Source of the DNA: a bacterium
Lineage (GTDB): Bacteria > Bacillota > Bacilli > Lactobacillales > Streptococcaceae
Length of the DNA: 64,000 bases
Assembly: GCA_905221115.1 (NCBI GenBank)
Contig: CAJNBX010000005.1
Location: 69,544-133,543, forward strand
Direction: 5' to 3'
Of this stretch, positions 1-9,379 are shown piece by piece (the stretch's first letter is position 1; every line of letters starts with the position of its first letter). A program made the translations under genes and the position numbers. The notes beneath the pieces were generated by a model. It ran no database searches, was not told the origin of the DNA, and saw only the letters and a program-made list of their open reading frames with translations.

Positions 1-1
1 A

Positions 2-3000
2 ACACCAACTAACCTTGTTCCTGGTTTAGCATATGATGAGGCTACAGATACTATTCAAGGGGTGGTCTCTGCCAATATTGAAAACGGGGTATATGATTTA
101 CGTTTTGATGTAACTGCAAGCCATACTGACGGTCGTTCAGTAACTTTTCGACTTCAGAATTTACGTGCTGGCTGGGTAGGATGGCAAGACACCACACCTC
201 CTAAAATAAAATCTGATTCTGCAACATACAAACGTACAGTAGGTGATGACGCCAATATCAATATTCGATTTAATGATGCTTCGGGAGCTGGTGTTATACC
301 AGGAAATAACGCTGGAAACTATAGTTATACAACTGCTGAAGAAAAAGTAATTACAGTACGTAAAAATTTTTCACGCAGTGTAACAGGAATTTCAGGATAC
401 AATACTACAGGAACTGCATTAGATGATTCAAAAGTATTAATTCCAGGTACTAGCTACACAGTTTCAAATAGTACTTCTGAAGAGCAAGCTGCCAATCAAA
501 CAAATATGGGTAAAGGAGTTATTGGTGGCAAGCTTACTGAGGCAGGGATATATACAGTCTCTGTATTTGCTAAAGATTACGATAAACTGGCTAATAATAA
601 TGTTTGGAACCAATCAGGTCAAGAGGCACATGCTTCTCTCACAGTTGTGGTGAAACCCAAAGTTGAGGTTCAAAACGTTGAAACTTACTCAACTTCAGTA
701 CCAGTTAAAATATCTAAGGGTGCAACAAGTGCGAAAGTAACGATGCCAGATGGAACTGTAACAAATCTAAAAGCGGTTAACGGTAAGTGGCTTGTAGATA
801 GTGGCTCAACTAATACAGCTGTTACTGAAAATCAAGAACTAGGTGCCGTAGATTCTAGTACAGTCTTTAACATTCCCGTCACATCAGAAGCGACAGCAAA
901 AGTTGGTGTGGATAACATTACTGTTGAAGCATCGTCTGAAAACGTTAAGGGAACTTTCTTACGTGAACAAGTTGAATTAACTGGAACTGACGGTCAAAAA
1001 CACATCGCAAAATTAAATAGTACATCTGGTCATTGGGAACTTCCAGCTGATTATGCTGAAGTAAAGACACCAAATGGTGATGGTACTACAACGTGGACAA
1101 AACGCGAAGTGTATACTGAAGCGCAACAAGATGGAGCAATGAAATTCTACATCTATGAGTATACTCGTCAGCTAGATATAAATGGTAAAGTAACAAGTGT
1201 TGATACACCAACTCGCCCACTCACTGTATATGCTTCTCATAATACTAGTCAAGCAGGTGATGGAATGTCAGTAACAATCACTTATGATAAACATTCCAAT
1301 ACCTGGTCTTCATCAGATGGTACAGAAGTGACTGCTACCAAATTGGGTGACAATTCTTGGGAAGTGCTTACTAAATCAGGATTTGGTGGTGTTATTAGCG
1401 GTACGATTGCAACAAATTCGGATGTTGCAACTGTAGTTAATACAAAACCAATAGCAAGCTCTAAAGATTATACTTCTACTAAAGGAACTGCGGTAGATCT
1501 CCGTAATGAAGCAAAAGCTGCAGTGACAATTTCTGATACAGAAGATACTAAGTACGGAAAAACAACTTACATTACTCGTATTACAGTAACATCTCCTTCA
1601 GGAGTTCAGAAGGTTTATGACACTAAACAAGATGCAAACAACTACAATCTTGCTAGTGGTTATACACTGAATGAAGTGGGAGTCTATACAGTAACAGTTG
1701 ATGTTATTGATAGTAATGGTAATTACACAACAGATGCTACAATAGGTGGAACTGAATCTGGTGTGGATCATGGGGCTGGCTCATCAACAGCTACAACTAC
1801 TTACCACATTACAGTAACAGACACAATTGAAGGTCACGATGCTACATCATCTGATATCCAAGGAGCTACTCAAACGGGAACACCAACCTTTACTTCTGTA
1901 GGTGACGGTTCAACTATTTCACCAAGTGCAACATCACCAGCTAAGTTGGTTGCAACTGACGGTAGTCTAGTTGAGACTTTAACAGTTGTAAATGAGGGAA
2001 CTTATACAATTGACCCAACAACAGGTGTTGTAACCTTTAAACCACTTGCAACATTCACAGGGACAGCTACTCCAGTAACTGTCAAACTAACTGCAATTCT
2101 AGGTACAGATACTAACAATGCTAATATTACTGCAACTGCGACAGCTACATATACACCAACAGTAGTTCCAGTAAAACCAACCGCAGTAGCGTCTCAAACA
2201 ACTGGACCTCAAGGGAAAGCCCAAACTTCTGCTATTAAGTTTGACGTAGCAGACACAGATGATACAACTGTAAACTTTGCTAAAGGAACAGTTGCTATTG
2301 ATGCAAATACAACAAAATCTGTTGATCTTAATACAGCATCAGTAACTCTTCTTAATGCAGACGGTGTTGCTGTAACATCTGTAACAGTTGCAAATGAGGG
2401 AACTTATACACTGGATACAGCGACAAATGTTATTACTTTCCAACCAGTCGCAACATTCACAGGAACTGTTACAAAACCAATTAGTGTACGTATTGCGGAT
2501 GCGAATGGTACTACTGCAACAACTACTTACACTCCAACTGTCACAGATGTCACTATGACAGCTGAAAATGCAGCATCTACAGACGTTCAAGGCAAAACAC
2601 AAACTGGAACACCAGAATTTGAAACGTCAGATTCATCAGTAACAATTGCGAAACGTCAGTTGCTTGATCCCACAACTATACAACCAACTACTAGTGTTAC
2701 AATCGCAAATGAAGGAACATACACAATTAATCCAACAACAGGTGTTGTAACCTTCGTACCAGTTCCAACATTTACTGGAGAAGGGACAGGAGTAACTGTT
2801 CAAGCAACAGATTCAAATGGTGAGACAGCAACAGCTACTTATAAACCAACTGTAACACCAATCACGATTACTGGTGAAAATGTAACATCTAAGAATATCC
2901 AAGGTGAACAGCAGTCAGAAACACCACTATTCTCATCATCAGATGATAGTGCTCCAGTGTCAAATTACAAACTTGTAGATCCAACTACTGGAAATACAAC

Positions 3001-6000
3001 GACTGCAACTTCAGTGACTGTTGAAAATGTTGGAACATATACAATTGATTCAACAACAGGCAAAGTAACATTCAAACCAGTTGCAACTTATACAGGAACA
3101 CCAGCATCAGTAACAGTTCAAGCATCAGCAACTATTACTAATGAAAAAGGTGAATCAACAGAAATCACAGGTACAGCTGCTTATACTCCAACAGTAGTTC
3201 CTGTAGTCCCAACAGCTAAAGAATCAGCTACAGCTGGTAAGCAAGGTCAAGCGCAAACGTCACAAATTATTTTTGATACTCCTGATACAGATGCTACAAC
3301 ATTGAACTTCGCTAAAGGAGAAACATCTGAAGTATTAGGTGAAGATGGCCAACCAAAATCAGTAGCTCTTGATAAGAGTACTTTGACACTTCTTGATGCG
3401 AACGGAAATGCTGTAACTACAGTTACGGTTGATGGTGAAGGAACTTACACTCTTGATAAAACAACTAATGTCATTACATTCCAACCAACTGAAGAATTCA
3501 CAGGCAAAGCTACACCAGTACGTGTACAAATTGCAGATATCAACGGTACTACTGTAACAACTACTTACACTCCAACTGTTGTTGCTGAAGATGGAACGGT
3601 CATTGTTGAGTATAAGGATGAAGAGGGTAATATTATCTCTCCTTCAACAACTCCAGTAAATAACGAAAAAGTGACGACTCCCTTCACAACTGAACCAAAA
3701 GAAATTTCTGGTTACACTCTTGTTAAAGTGGTAACAACAAACGGTCAGGTTGATGAAGGTACTAAGAAGGTTTCAGGTAAGGTTACAAATGATACAACTA
3801 CTGTAACATATACTTATAGAAAGAATGTTCAAACAGCAACTATTTCTTACTATGATGTGACAACTGGTGCAGAAGTTGCTATAGATTCAGCTAAAGTTCC
3901 AGCAGCAGCTGTTGAGACAGTAGAAGGTGCTTATAACGGTGCTATCGATTTTGTTAATCGTGAAAAAGCAATTGCAGCTCTTGAAAAAGCTGGATATACG
4001 TTAGTAGAAGATGGTTTCATTGTAGCAACGACAGCTGATAAGCTTTTTGATAACGACACAGCGGTGAATCAAAACTTCACGGTAACAGTTAAACAACGTG
4101 TGGAACCCGTGACTCCAAATAATGAGAAACCTGTTCCAGGACAACCAGTGGATCCAGAAAATCCAAACTCACCTGTATGGCCAAGTACTGCAGAAAATCT
4201 TGAGTTAACTAAAACAGTTACTCGTACCATCAAGTACCGCTATAACGATGAGAATGGTAAAGAAGTAACAGCTGATAAAGTTCAAACAGTAACCTTCACA
4301 CGTAGCGCAAGCATTAACTTGGTAACAGGAAATGTGGAATATACTGACTGGTCAGCAGCACAAACGCTTGAGACAGTAGTTTCTCCAGAAGTAGCTAATT
4401 ATACTTATGATAAGAAAACTGTTACAAGCCTTGAGGTAACAAACGAGTCAATTGATAGTACAGTATACGTTATCTATAAACCAGTAGCACCAACTACAAC
4501 ACCTGCTACATCAACTGATATCCAAGGTAAGGCACAGACAGGTACTCCAACATATAAACATGCTGATGGAACTGAGTTGAAACCAACAACAGATAATCCA
4601 GCTAAGTTCGTTGGAACTGAGGAAACAACTATCCCAGCTACTAAGGATGGTAAGACAGTTGGTACATATACAATTGATCCAACTGGTACAGTAACCTTCA
4701 CACCAAATAAAGACTTCGTTGGAACACCAGACCCAGCTAAAGTAGTTGTAACAGATCCTACAAATGGTACAACTGTTGAGTCAAGTTACACTCCAACTGT
4801 AACACCAGTTACACCAACAGGTGTGGATACAGGTTCTACAGGTCCTAAGAACACTCCTCAATCTGGTACACCAACATTTGTACCTGGTCATAAAGATGTA
4901 CCAATGGACAATACTGTTCCTGCTACATTTGAAGATGATACAACAAGTAAAACAGTTCCAAACGAAGGAACGTATACTGTTGATGCAACAGGTAAGGTAA
5001 CCTTCACACCAAATAAAGATTTCGTTGGAACTGCAACAGGAGTAACTATTGTACGTAAAGATACTAATGGCACTGTAGCGAAAGCTAAGTATACACCAAC
5101 TGTTTATGAAGTGAAGTCTGATACACAAGTTGCGACTGTAACTTACAAAGATACTAACGGAACAATTCTTGGTGAAGTGGATATCCTTCAAGGTGATTCT
5201 GGTTCTGAAATGAACTACTCTACTGCAGAACGTATCAACGCACTGAAAAAACTTGGCTACGAACTTGTGTCTGACGAGTTTACAAAAGCTGATGGCAGCA
5301 AGCAATCATTTGATAATGATACAAAAGCTATTCAAAAATTTGTTGTTACTGTTCAACCACGCCTTGTTCCAGTTATTCCAAGTGATGTGACACCAGTTCC
5401 AGGTCAACCAATTGATCCAGAGGATCCAAACTCACCAGTATGGCCTGAAAGCGTTAAGGAATTGACAACTTCAGAAGAAGTAACTCGTACAATTACTTAT
5501 GTTGATGGAGATGGTAAAGAGGTTACTACTTCTGTGACTTCATCAGTTACATTTACTCGTGATGCTAAGGTAAACTTGGTGACAGGTGAAGTTACTTACG
5601 GCGAATGGAAAGAAGCTACAACTGATGTTCTTTCTGGTAATAAACTTCCACTTGTTAAAGGTTATATTGCAGTAAGTGGAGATATTGAGGCATCTACCAA
5701 GGATCAAACTGTTAAGGCTGAAGACAAAGACATCATTCAAAAAGTTGTCTATAAGAAACTGGGAGCCTGGATTCCAAACGTGCCAGGACAAACAAATCCT
5801 CCACGTATTGATTATCCAAATGATCCAAACGGTGATCCAACTAAACCGGGTGTACCAACAGAAGATATTGTAATTCCTTATGTTCCAGGTTACATTCCAA
5901 GAGATAAAGATGGAAATCCGTTGAAACCAGTTGATACAGAAGATCCAACAAAAGGTTATGTGCCACCAACATTACCAACTGATCCGAGTCAAGATACACC

Positions 6001-7390
6001 AATCAACTATACGAAGATTACAACGTCTTATGTGACAGTTGATCCAAATGGTAAAGAAGTATCTATTCCAAATTATCCAAGAGAAGACGGCGAACAACCT
6101 AAGAAAGATATCCCAGGTTATCGCTTCGTAGAAACGAAGAAACTACCAAATGGAGATACAGAACACGTCTACGAAAAAGTAAATACATTCTTCAAAGATA
6201 AAGAAGGTAATGAGATTCCGAACTATCCAAGTGAGCCGGGCACAGTAGATAAAAAAGACATTCCAGAGTACAGATTCGTAGAAGCGAAGAAACTACCAAA
6301 TGGAGATATAGAACATGTCTATGAAAAAGTGAATACATTCTTCAAAGATAAAGAAGGTAATGAGATTCCGAACTATCCAAGTGAGTCGGGCACAGTAGAT
6401 AAGAAAGACATTCCAGAGTACAGATTTGTAGAAACGAAGAAACTTCCAAATGGTGACACTGAACACGTTTACGAAAAAGTAAGTACATTCTTCAAAGATA
6501 AAGAAGGCAATGAGATTCCGAAATATCCAAGTGAGCCAGGCACAGTAGATAAGAAAGACATTCCAGAGTACAGATTTGTAGAAACGAAGAAACTTCCAAA
6601 TGGAGATGTAGAACATGTTTACGAAAAAGTGAATACATTCTTCAAAGATAAAGAAGGTAATGAGATTCCGAACTATCCAAGTGAGCCAGGCACAGTAGAT
6701 AAGAAAGACATTCCAGAGTACAGATTCGTAGAAACGAAGAAACTACCAAATGGAGATGTAGAACATGTCTACGAAAAAGTGAATACCTTCTTCAAAGATA
6801 AAGAAGGTAATGAGATTCCGAACTATCCAAGTGAGCCAGGCACAGTAGATAAGAAAGACATTCCAGAGTACAGATTCGTAGAAACGAAGAAACTGCCAAA
6901 TGGAGATACAGAACATGTCTACGAAAAAGTAACACCACCAGCTCCAACACCTTCACCTGTTCCTCAACCAAATCCAGGTAAGCAAAATACAACTATTTGG
7001 ACTGATGAGAATGGAAATCCATTGAAACCAACTGAGCCAGGTTCTAAAGAACCGGGAAGAATTCCAGGTTACGAATATGTGAAGACTGTGACAGGTTCAA
7101 ATGGAAATATCAGACATATCTTCCGCAAAGTTGAGATGCCAACTCCAACACCGGTTGAACCAGTACAACCAGTTTCTCCACAAGAGCCAGAGACCCCAGA
7201 GCAACCAGTGACTCCAGAAATGCCAACAGTACCTGAGCAACCAAAACAATCAGCAACACCTAAATATGTTGATGGTCAAAAAGAATTGCCAAATACTGGT
7301 ACAGAAGCTAACGCTAGTCTTGCAGCGCTTGGACTTCTTGGAGCCCTAGGTGGATTTGGACTTCTTGCTCGCAAGAAAAAAGAAGACTAA
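2..7390 (+). CDS. Giant LPXTG cell-wall-anchored adhesin with CshA-type fibril repeats (5' end outside window)
   Basis: The frame is open from base 2, so the start codon, signal peptide and N-terminal head lie upstream; about 2,460 residues are visible. After Ig-like sequence (to about 1830) come CshA-type fibril repeats, each with a GTYT(I/L)D motif and a TYTPTV end, at roughly 1841-2170, 2188-2545, 2570-2860, 2881-3195, 3220-3580, 4500-4805 and 4830-5110. Mucin-binding-like modules lie at 3600-4490 and 5120-5760. A Pro-rich stretch precedes five 50-residue repeats (6182-6931), with diverged units on either side. The C-terminus has a Pro/Glu wall-spanning region, LPNTG (7286-7300), a hydrophobic segment and a KKKED tail, the classic sortase A signal. 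Inference: a fibrillar adhesin binding host or bacterial ligands. It is Thr/Val-rich, as these fibrils usually are. A terminator follows, so it is not co-transcribed with rpsF. The exact ligand cannot be read from sequence. Confidence 0.95.
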   Translation, partial: TPTNLVPGLAYDEATDTIQGVVSANIENGVYDLRFDVTASHTDGRSVTFRLQNLRAGWVGWQDTTPPKIKSDSATYKRTVGDDANINIRFNDASGAGVIPGNNAGNYSYTTAEEKVITVRKNFSRSVTGISGYNTTGTALDDSKVLIPGTSYTVSNSTSEEQAANQTNMGKGVIGGKLTEAGIYTVSVFAKDYDKLANNNVWNQSGQEAHASLTVVVKPKVEVQNVETYSTSVPVKISKGATSAKVTMPDGTVTNLKAVNGKWLVDSGSTNTAVTENQELGAVDSSTVFNIPVTSEATAKVGVDNITVEASSENVKGTFLREQVELTGTDGQKHIAKLNSTSGHWELPADYAEVKTPNGDGTTTWTKREVYTEAQQDGAMKFYIYEYTRQLDINGKVTSVDTPTRPLTVYASHNTSQAGDGMSVTITYDKHSNTWSSSDGTEVTATKLGDNSWEVLTKSGFGGVISGTIATNSDVATVVNTKPIASSKDYTSTKGTAVDLRNEAKAAVTISDTEDTKYGKTTYITRITVTSPSGVQKVYDTKQDANNYNLASGYTLNEVGVYTVTVDVIDSNGNYTTDATIGGTESGVDHGAGSSTATTTYHITVTDTIEGHDATSSDIQGATQTGTPTFTSVGDGSTISPSATSPAKLVATDGSLVETLTVVNEGTYTIDPTTGVVTFKPLATFTGTATPVTVKLTAILGTDTNNANITATATATYTPTVVPVKPTAVASQTTGPQGKAQTSAIKFDVADTDDTTVNFAKGTVAIDANTTKSVDLNTASVTLLNADGVAVTSVTVANEGTYTLDTATNVITFQPVATFTGTVTKPISVRIADANGTTATTTYTPTVTDVTMTAENAASTDVQGKTQTGTPEFETSDSSVTIAKRQLLDPTTIQPTTSVTIANEGTYTINPTTGVVTFVPVPTFTGEGTGVTVQATDSNGETATATYKPTVTPITITGENVTSKNIQGEQQSETPLFSSSDDSAPVSNYKLVDPTTGNTTTATSVTVENVGTYTIDSTTGKVTFKPVATYTGTPASVTVQASATITNEKGESTEITGTAAYTPTVVPVVPTAKESATAGKQGQAQTSQIIFDTPDTDATTLNFAKGETSEVLGEDGQPKSVALDKSTLTLLDANGNAVTTVTVDGEGTYTLDKTTNVITFQPTEEFTGKATPVRVQIADINGTTVTTTYTPTVVAEDGTVIVEYKDEEGNIISPSTTPVNNEKVTTPFTTEPKEISGYTLVKVVTTNGQVDEGTKKVSGKVTNDTTTVTYTYRKNVQTATISYYDVTTGAEVAIDSAKVPAAAVETVEGAYNGAIDFVNREKAIAALEKAGYTLVEDGFIVATTADKLFDNDTAVNQNFTVTVKQRVEPVTPNNEKPVPGQPVDPENPNSPVWPSTAENLELTKTVTRTIKYRYNDENGKEVTADKVQTVTFTRSASINLVTGNVEYTDWSAAQTLETVVSPEVANYTYDKKTVTSLEVTNESIDSTVYVIYKPVAPTTTPATSTDIQGKAQTGTPTYKHADGTELKPTTDNPAKFVGTEETTIPATKDGKTVGTYTIDPTGTVTFTPNKDFVGTPDPAKVVVTDPTNGTTVESSYTPTVTPVTPTGVDTGSTGPKNTPQSGTPTFVPGHKDVPMDNTVPATFEDDTTSKTVPNEGTYTVDATGKVTFTPNKDFVGTATGVTIVRKDTNGTVAKAKYTPTVYEVKSDTQVATVTYKDTNGTILGEVDILQGDSGSEMNYSTAERINALKKLGYELVSDEFTKADGSKQSFDNDTKAIQKFVVTVQPRLVPVIPSDVTPVPGQPIDPEDPNSPVWPESVKELTTSEEVTRTITYVDGDGKEVTTSVTSSVTFTRDAKVNLVTGEVTYGEWKEATTDVLSGNKLPLVKGYIAVSGDIEASTKDQTVKAEDKDIIQKVVYKKLGAWIPNVPGQTNPPRIDYPNDPNGDPTKPGVPTEDIVIPYVPGYIPRDKDGNPLKPVDTEDPTKGYVPPTLPTDPSQDTPINYTKITTSYVTVDPNGKEVSIPNYPREDGEQPKKDIPGYRFVETKKLPNGDTEHVYEKVNTFFKDKEGNEIPNYPSEPGTVDKKDIPEYRFVEAKKLPNGDIEHVYEKVNTFFKDKEGNEIPNYPSESGTVDKKDIPEYRFVETKKLPNGDTEHVYEKVSTFFKDKEGNEIPKYPSEPGTVDKKDIPEYRFVETKKLPNGDVEHVYEKVNTFFKDKEGNEIPNYPSEPGTVDKKDIPEYRFVETKKLPNGDVEHVYEKVNTFFKDKEGNEIPNYPSEPGTVDKKDIPEYRFVETKKLPNGDTEHVYEKVTPPAPTPSPVPQPNPGKQNTTIWTDENGNPLKPTEPGSKEPGRIPGYEYVKTVTGSNGNIRHIFRKVEMPTPTPVEPVQPVSPQEPETPEQPVTPEMPTVPEQPKQSATPKYVDGQKELPNTGTEANASLAALGLLGALGGFGLLARKKKED
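6182..6931 (+). repeat. Five tandem 150-bp (50-residue) repeats in the LPXTG adhesin
   Basis: Units start at 6182, 6332, 6482, 6632 and 6782, each beginning (N/S)TFFKDKEGNEIP and ending EHVYEKV. They differ at only a few residues (EAKK/ETKK, SEPG/SESG, IPNYPS/IPKYPS, GDI/GDT/GDV). Diverged units sit before (about 6026-6181) and after (6986-7132). The near-identical DNA suggests recent slippage or recombination, so copy number probably varies between strains. Confidence 0.95.
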
Positions 7391-7406
7391 AAACTCATAG
7401 TTTTTG

Positions 7407-7434
7407 AGAAGATGATTTGTCATCTTCTTTTTTT
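7407..7434 (+). terminator. Intrinsic terminator of the LPXTG adhesin
   Basis: A perfect 9-bp stem (AGAAGATGA / TCATCTTCT, 7407-7415 with 7420-7428) has a 4-nt loop and is followed by a T run. Confidence 0.85.
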
Positions 7435-7450
7435 ATTTTGGTGTTTTTAC

Positions 7451-7479
7451 TTGCGTAAAAAATTGTTTTCTAGTATAAT
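7451..7479 (+). promoter_or_regulatory. Promoter of rpsF-ssb-rpsR
   Basis: -35 TTGCGT (7451-7456) and consensus -10 TATAAT (7474-7479) are separated by 17 bp. The transcript would start near 7486. Confidence 0.8.
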
Positions 7480-7504
7480 AGTTTATTGTGAGCGAACCTC
7501 ACTT

Positions 7505-7535
7505 ACCCCTTGCAAAGTCTTGGGGTCATTAGACC
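7505..7535 (+). promoter_or_regulatory. Possible S6/S18-type autoregulatory leader of rpsF
   Basis: Between promoter and RBS, ACCCC (7505-7509) pairs with GGGGT (7522-7526), while GGTC (7524-7527) can instead pair with GACC (7532-7535) next to the AAAGGAGG RBS. These mutually exclusive hairpins fit a translational switch. rpsF leaders bound by S6:S18 are known in many bacteria, but I cannot confirm membership of that family. Confidence 0.4.
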
Positions 7536-7553
7536 AAAAGGAGGAACATATCA

Positions 7554-7844
7554 ATGGCTAAATACGAAATTCTTTATATCATTCGTCCAAACATTGAAGA
7601 AGAAGCTAAAAACGCTTTGGTAGCACGTTTTGACTCTATTTTGACTGACAACGGTGCAACTGTTGTTGAATCAAAATCTTGGGAAAAACGTCGTCTTGCA
7701 TACGAAATCAAAGATTTCCGTGAAGGACTTTACCACATCGTTAACGTTGAAGCAAACGACGACGCAGCTCTTAAAGAGTTTGACCGTCTTTCAAAAATCA
7801 ACGCTGACATTCTTCGTCACATGATCGTCAAAACTGACGCGTAA
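7554..7844 (+). CDS. rpsF: 30S ribosomal protein S6
   Basis: This 96-residue protein starts [13 protein letters not shown], the typical beta-alpha-beta opening of bacterial S6, and matches the family's usual length. S6 binds 16S rRNA in the small-subunit platform as a heterodimer with S18. The ATG has a strong AAAGGAGG RBS. It heads the conserved rpsF-ssb-rpsR operon, with ssb 11 nt downstream, and the promoter at 7451-7479 drives all three. There is nothing unusual in the coding region. Confidence 0.98.
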   Translation: MAKYEILYIIRPNIEEEAKNALVARFDSILTDNGATVVESKSWEKRRLAYEIKDFREGLYHIVNVEANDDAALKEFDRLSKINADILRHMIVKTDA

Positions 7845-7855
7845 GAAGGTAAACT

Positions 7856-8326
7856 ATGATTAACAATGTTGTACTTGTAGGGCGTATGACACGTGACGCT
7901 GAGTTGCGTTATACCCCATCAAATGTAGCAGTTGCGACTTTTACTCTTGCAGTAAACCGTACATTTAAGAGTCAAAATGGCGAACGTGAGGCTGATTTTA
8001 TCAATGTCGTTATGTGGCGCCAACAGGCTGAAAACCTTGCTAACTGGGCTAAAAAAGGCTCACTTATCGGGGTGACAGGTCGTATACAGACTCGTAGTTA
8101 CGATAACCAGCAAGGACAACGTGTCTACGTGACAGAGGTCGTGGCTGAGAATTTCCAAATGTTGGAAAGCCGTAGCGTGCGTGAAGGTCATACAGGTGGA
8201 GCTTACTCTGCACCAACTGCAAACTATTCAGCACCTACAAATTCAGTACCAGACTTTTCACGTGATGAAAATCCATTTGGAGCAACAAATCCATTGGATA
8301 TTTCAGATGATGATTTACCATTCTAA
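7856..8326 (+). CDS. ssb: Single-stranded DNA-binding protein SSB
   Basis: A 156-residue SSB. The N-terminal OB fold (residues 1-105) begins [14 protein letters not shown] and includes [18 protein letters not shown] Ser/Ala/Thr-rich flexible linker leads to the acidic tip DISDDDLPF, which recruits replication and repair proteins. It coats single-stranded DNA during replication, repair and recombination. It sits between rpsF and rpsR in the classic operon. Streptococci also carry a second, competence-specific SSB (SsbB), but this context and length identify the housekeeping copy. Confidence 0.97.
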   Translation: MINNVVLVGRMTRDAELRYTPSNVAVATFTLAVNRTFKSQNGEREADFINVVMWRQQAENLANWAKKGSLIGVTGRIQTRSYDNQQGQRVYVTEVVAENFQMLESRSVREGHTGGAYSAPTANYSAPTNSVPDFSRDENPFGATNPLDISDDDLPF

Positions 8327-8357
8327 TGGACAAGTAAAATTATAAAGGAGAAAAAAC

Positions 8358-8597
8358 ATGGCTCAACAACGTCGTGGCGGATTCAAACGCCGTAAAAAAG
8401 TTGATTACATCGCAGCAAACAAAATTGAATATGTTGATTACAAAGATACTGAGCTTCTTAGCCGTTTCGTTTCAGAACGTGGGAAAATCCTTCCTCGTCG
8501 TGTAACAGGAACTTCAGCTAAAAACCAACGTAAAGTAACAACAGCTATCAAACGCGCTCGCGTAATGGCTTTGATGCCTTTCGTAAACGAAGATTAA
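8358..8597 (+). CDS. rpsR: 30S ribosomal protein S18
   Basis: 79 residues, highly basic, with the S18 core ([21 protein letters not shown]) and the usual length. It pairs with S6 on the small-subunit platform. It is the last gene of the rpsF operon, with RBS AAAGGAG 8 nt upstream of the ATG. A strong terminator begins just after the stop codon. Confidence 0.98.
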   Translation: MAQQRRGGFKRRKKVDYIAANKIEYVDYKDTELLSRFVSERGKILPRRVTGTSAKNQRKVTTAIKRARVMALMPFVNED

Positions 8598-8624
8598 AAA
8601 AGAGGTCCGGGTGGACCTCTTTTT
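8598..8624 (+). terminator. Terminator of rpsF-ssb-rpsR
   Basis: AGAGGTCC (8601-8608) pairs with GGACCTCT (8613-8620) across a 4-nt loop, flanked by an A run and a T run. It is the first of three related hairpins. Confidence 0.9.
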
Positions 8625-8726
8625 CACGAGCCTTGAAATGAGAGAGCGAGTTGGGGTCCAGTGGACCTCTTTTTCATGAGCTTTAAAACAAGAAAGCGAA
8701 TTAAGACCCGGTTGGGTCTTTTTTCA
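8598..8726 (+). repeat. Array of three terminator-like hairpins with a conserved spacer
   Basis: Hairpins at 8601-8620, 8655-8667 (GGTCC/GGACC) and 8703-8720 (AAGACCC/GGGTCTT), each followed by T runs, are separated by related spacers resembling GAGCCTTGAAATGAGAGAGCG. The period is about 50-53 bp. The same composite unit recurs after nadE (38102-38222). There is no coding potential. Confidence 0.8.
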
Positions 8727-8753
8727 CTAGATAGTTTTTTTCTGACCTTGGCG

Positions 8754-8762
8754 TGCTATAAT
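8754..8762 (+). promoter_or_regulatory. Extended -10 promoter of the first acetyltransferase gene
   Basis: TGcTATAAT (8754-8762) with no clear -35. The ATG inside this box (8761) is in frame with the gene, but it is promoter sequence rather than the start codon. Confidence 0.65.
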
Positions 8763-8796
8763 GGTAATAGAAAGAGTAAAGGTGGGTAAGTCAAAG

Positions 8797-9300
8797 ATGA
8801 ATTGTACGATTAGAAATATGATTAAGTCTGATATTGAATCCTTATCTCATGGCTTTATGAATCAAGGTTGGCCTGGTAGAGAGGAAATTTTGGCTAGATA
8901 TTTTCTGGAACAGGAAAGTGGGGAGAGAGAAGTCTTAGTTGCAGAGATTGATGGTGCTGTAGCGGGCTACGTTACCATTTTGCCCTCTGCTAAACATGGT
9001 CCTTTTGCAGAAGTCTATCCAGAATTATCAGATTTTAATGTGTTTGAGCCTTTTCGAAATCAAGGGATTGGGAGTCAACTGCTAGAAGAAGCAGAAAATC
9101 GAGTTAAGTTTTTTTCAGATAAAGTGACGTTGGGTGTAGGTTTGCACTCAGGCTATGGACCTGCCCAGAGATTGTACATCAAACGAGGCTATATTCCAGA
9201 TGGTTCAGGCGTTTGGTATCGAAATCAGCCGTTGGAAATGAATGCAACTAGCCAAAATAATGATGATTTAGTTTTATACTTATCCAAGGACTTACAATAA
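8797..9300 (+). CDS. GNAT family N-acetyltransferase
   Basis: 167 residues from the ATG at 8797, chosen because it has RBS AAGGTGG about 11 nt upstream; the in-frame ATG at 8761 lies in the -10 box. The GNAT acetyl-CoA loop RNQGIGSQLLEEAE and the following GYGPAQRLYIKRGY strand/helix are clear. It transfers an acetyl group from acetyl-CoA to an unknown amine. It is a single-gene unit between the rpsR hairpin array and the promoter of the HAD/cyclophilin gene. Confidence 0.88.
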   Translation: MNCTIRNMIKSDIESLSHGFMNQGWPGREEILARYFLEQESGEREVLVAEIDGAVAGYVTILPSAKHGPFAEVYPELSDFNVFEPFRNQGIGSQLLEEAENRVKFFSDKVTLGVGLHSGYGPAQRLYIKRGYIPDGSGVWYRNQPLEMNATSQNNDDLVLYLSKDLQ

Positions 9301-9340
9301 AACTGGAAACTCTTTGAAAATAGGGGATTTAGCTACTTTA

Positions 9341-9349
9341 TGGTATAAT
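9341..9349 (+). promoter_or_regulatory. Extended -10 promoter of the HAD/cyclophilin gene
   Basis: TGgTATAAT (9341-9349), 30 bp before the ATG at 9380. The RBS AGAGGTAG lies between them. Confidence 0.65.
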
Positions 9350-9379
9350 GGAAAGAGTTAGATTGAAAGAGGTAGTGAG

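Noticed and set aside
4781..5305. 174-codon open frame on the minus strand inside the adhesin
   Set aside because: It is the complement of Thr/Val-rich repeats, has no RBS, and the peptide is Cys/Ser-rich and protein-unlike.
6182..6931. Regular 150-bp direct repeats considered as a CRISPR array
   Set aside because: The repeats are in frame, contiguous and protein-coding, with no unique spacers and no cas genes.
8761..8796. ATG at 8761 as the start of the acetyltransferase
   Set aside because: It lies in the TATAAT -10 box; the ATG at 8797 has a proper RBS.
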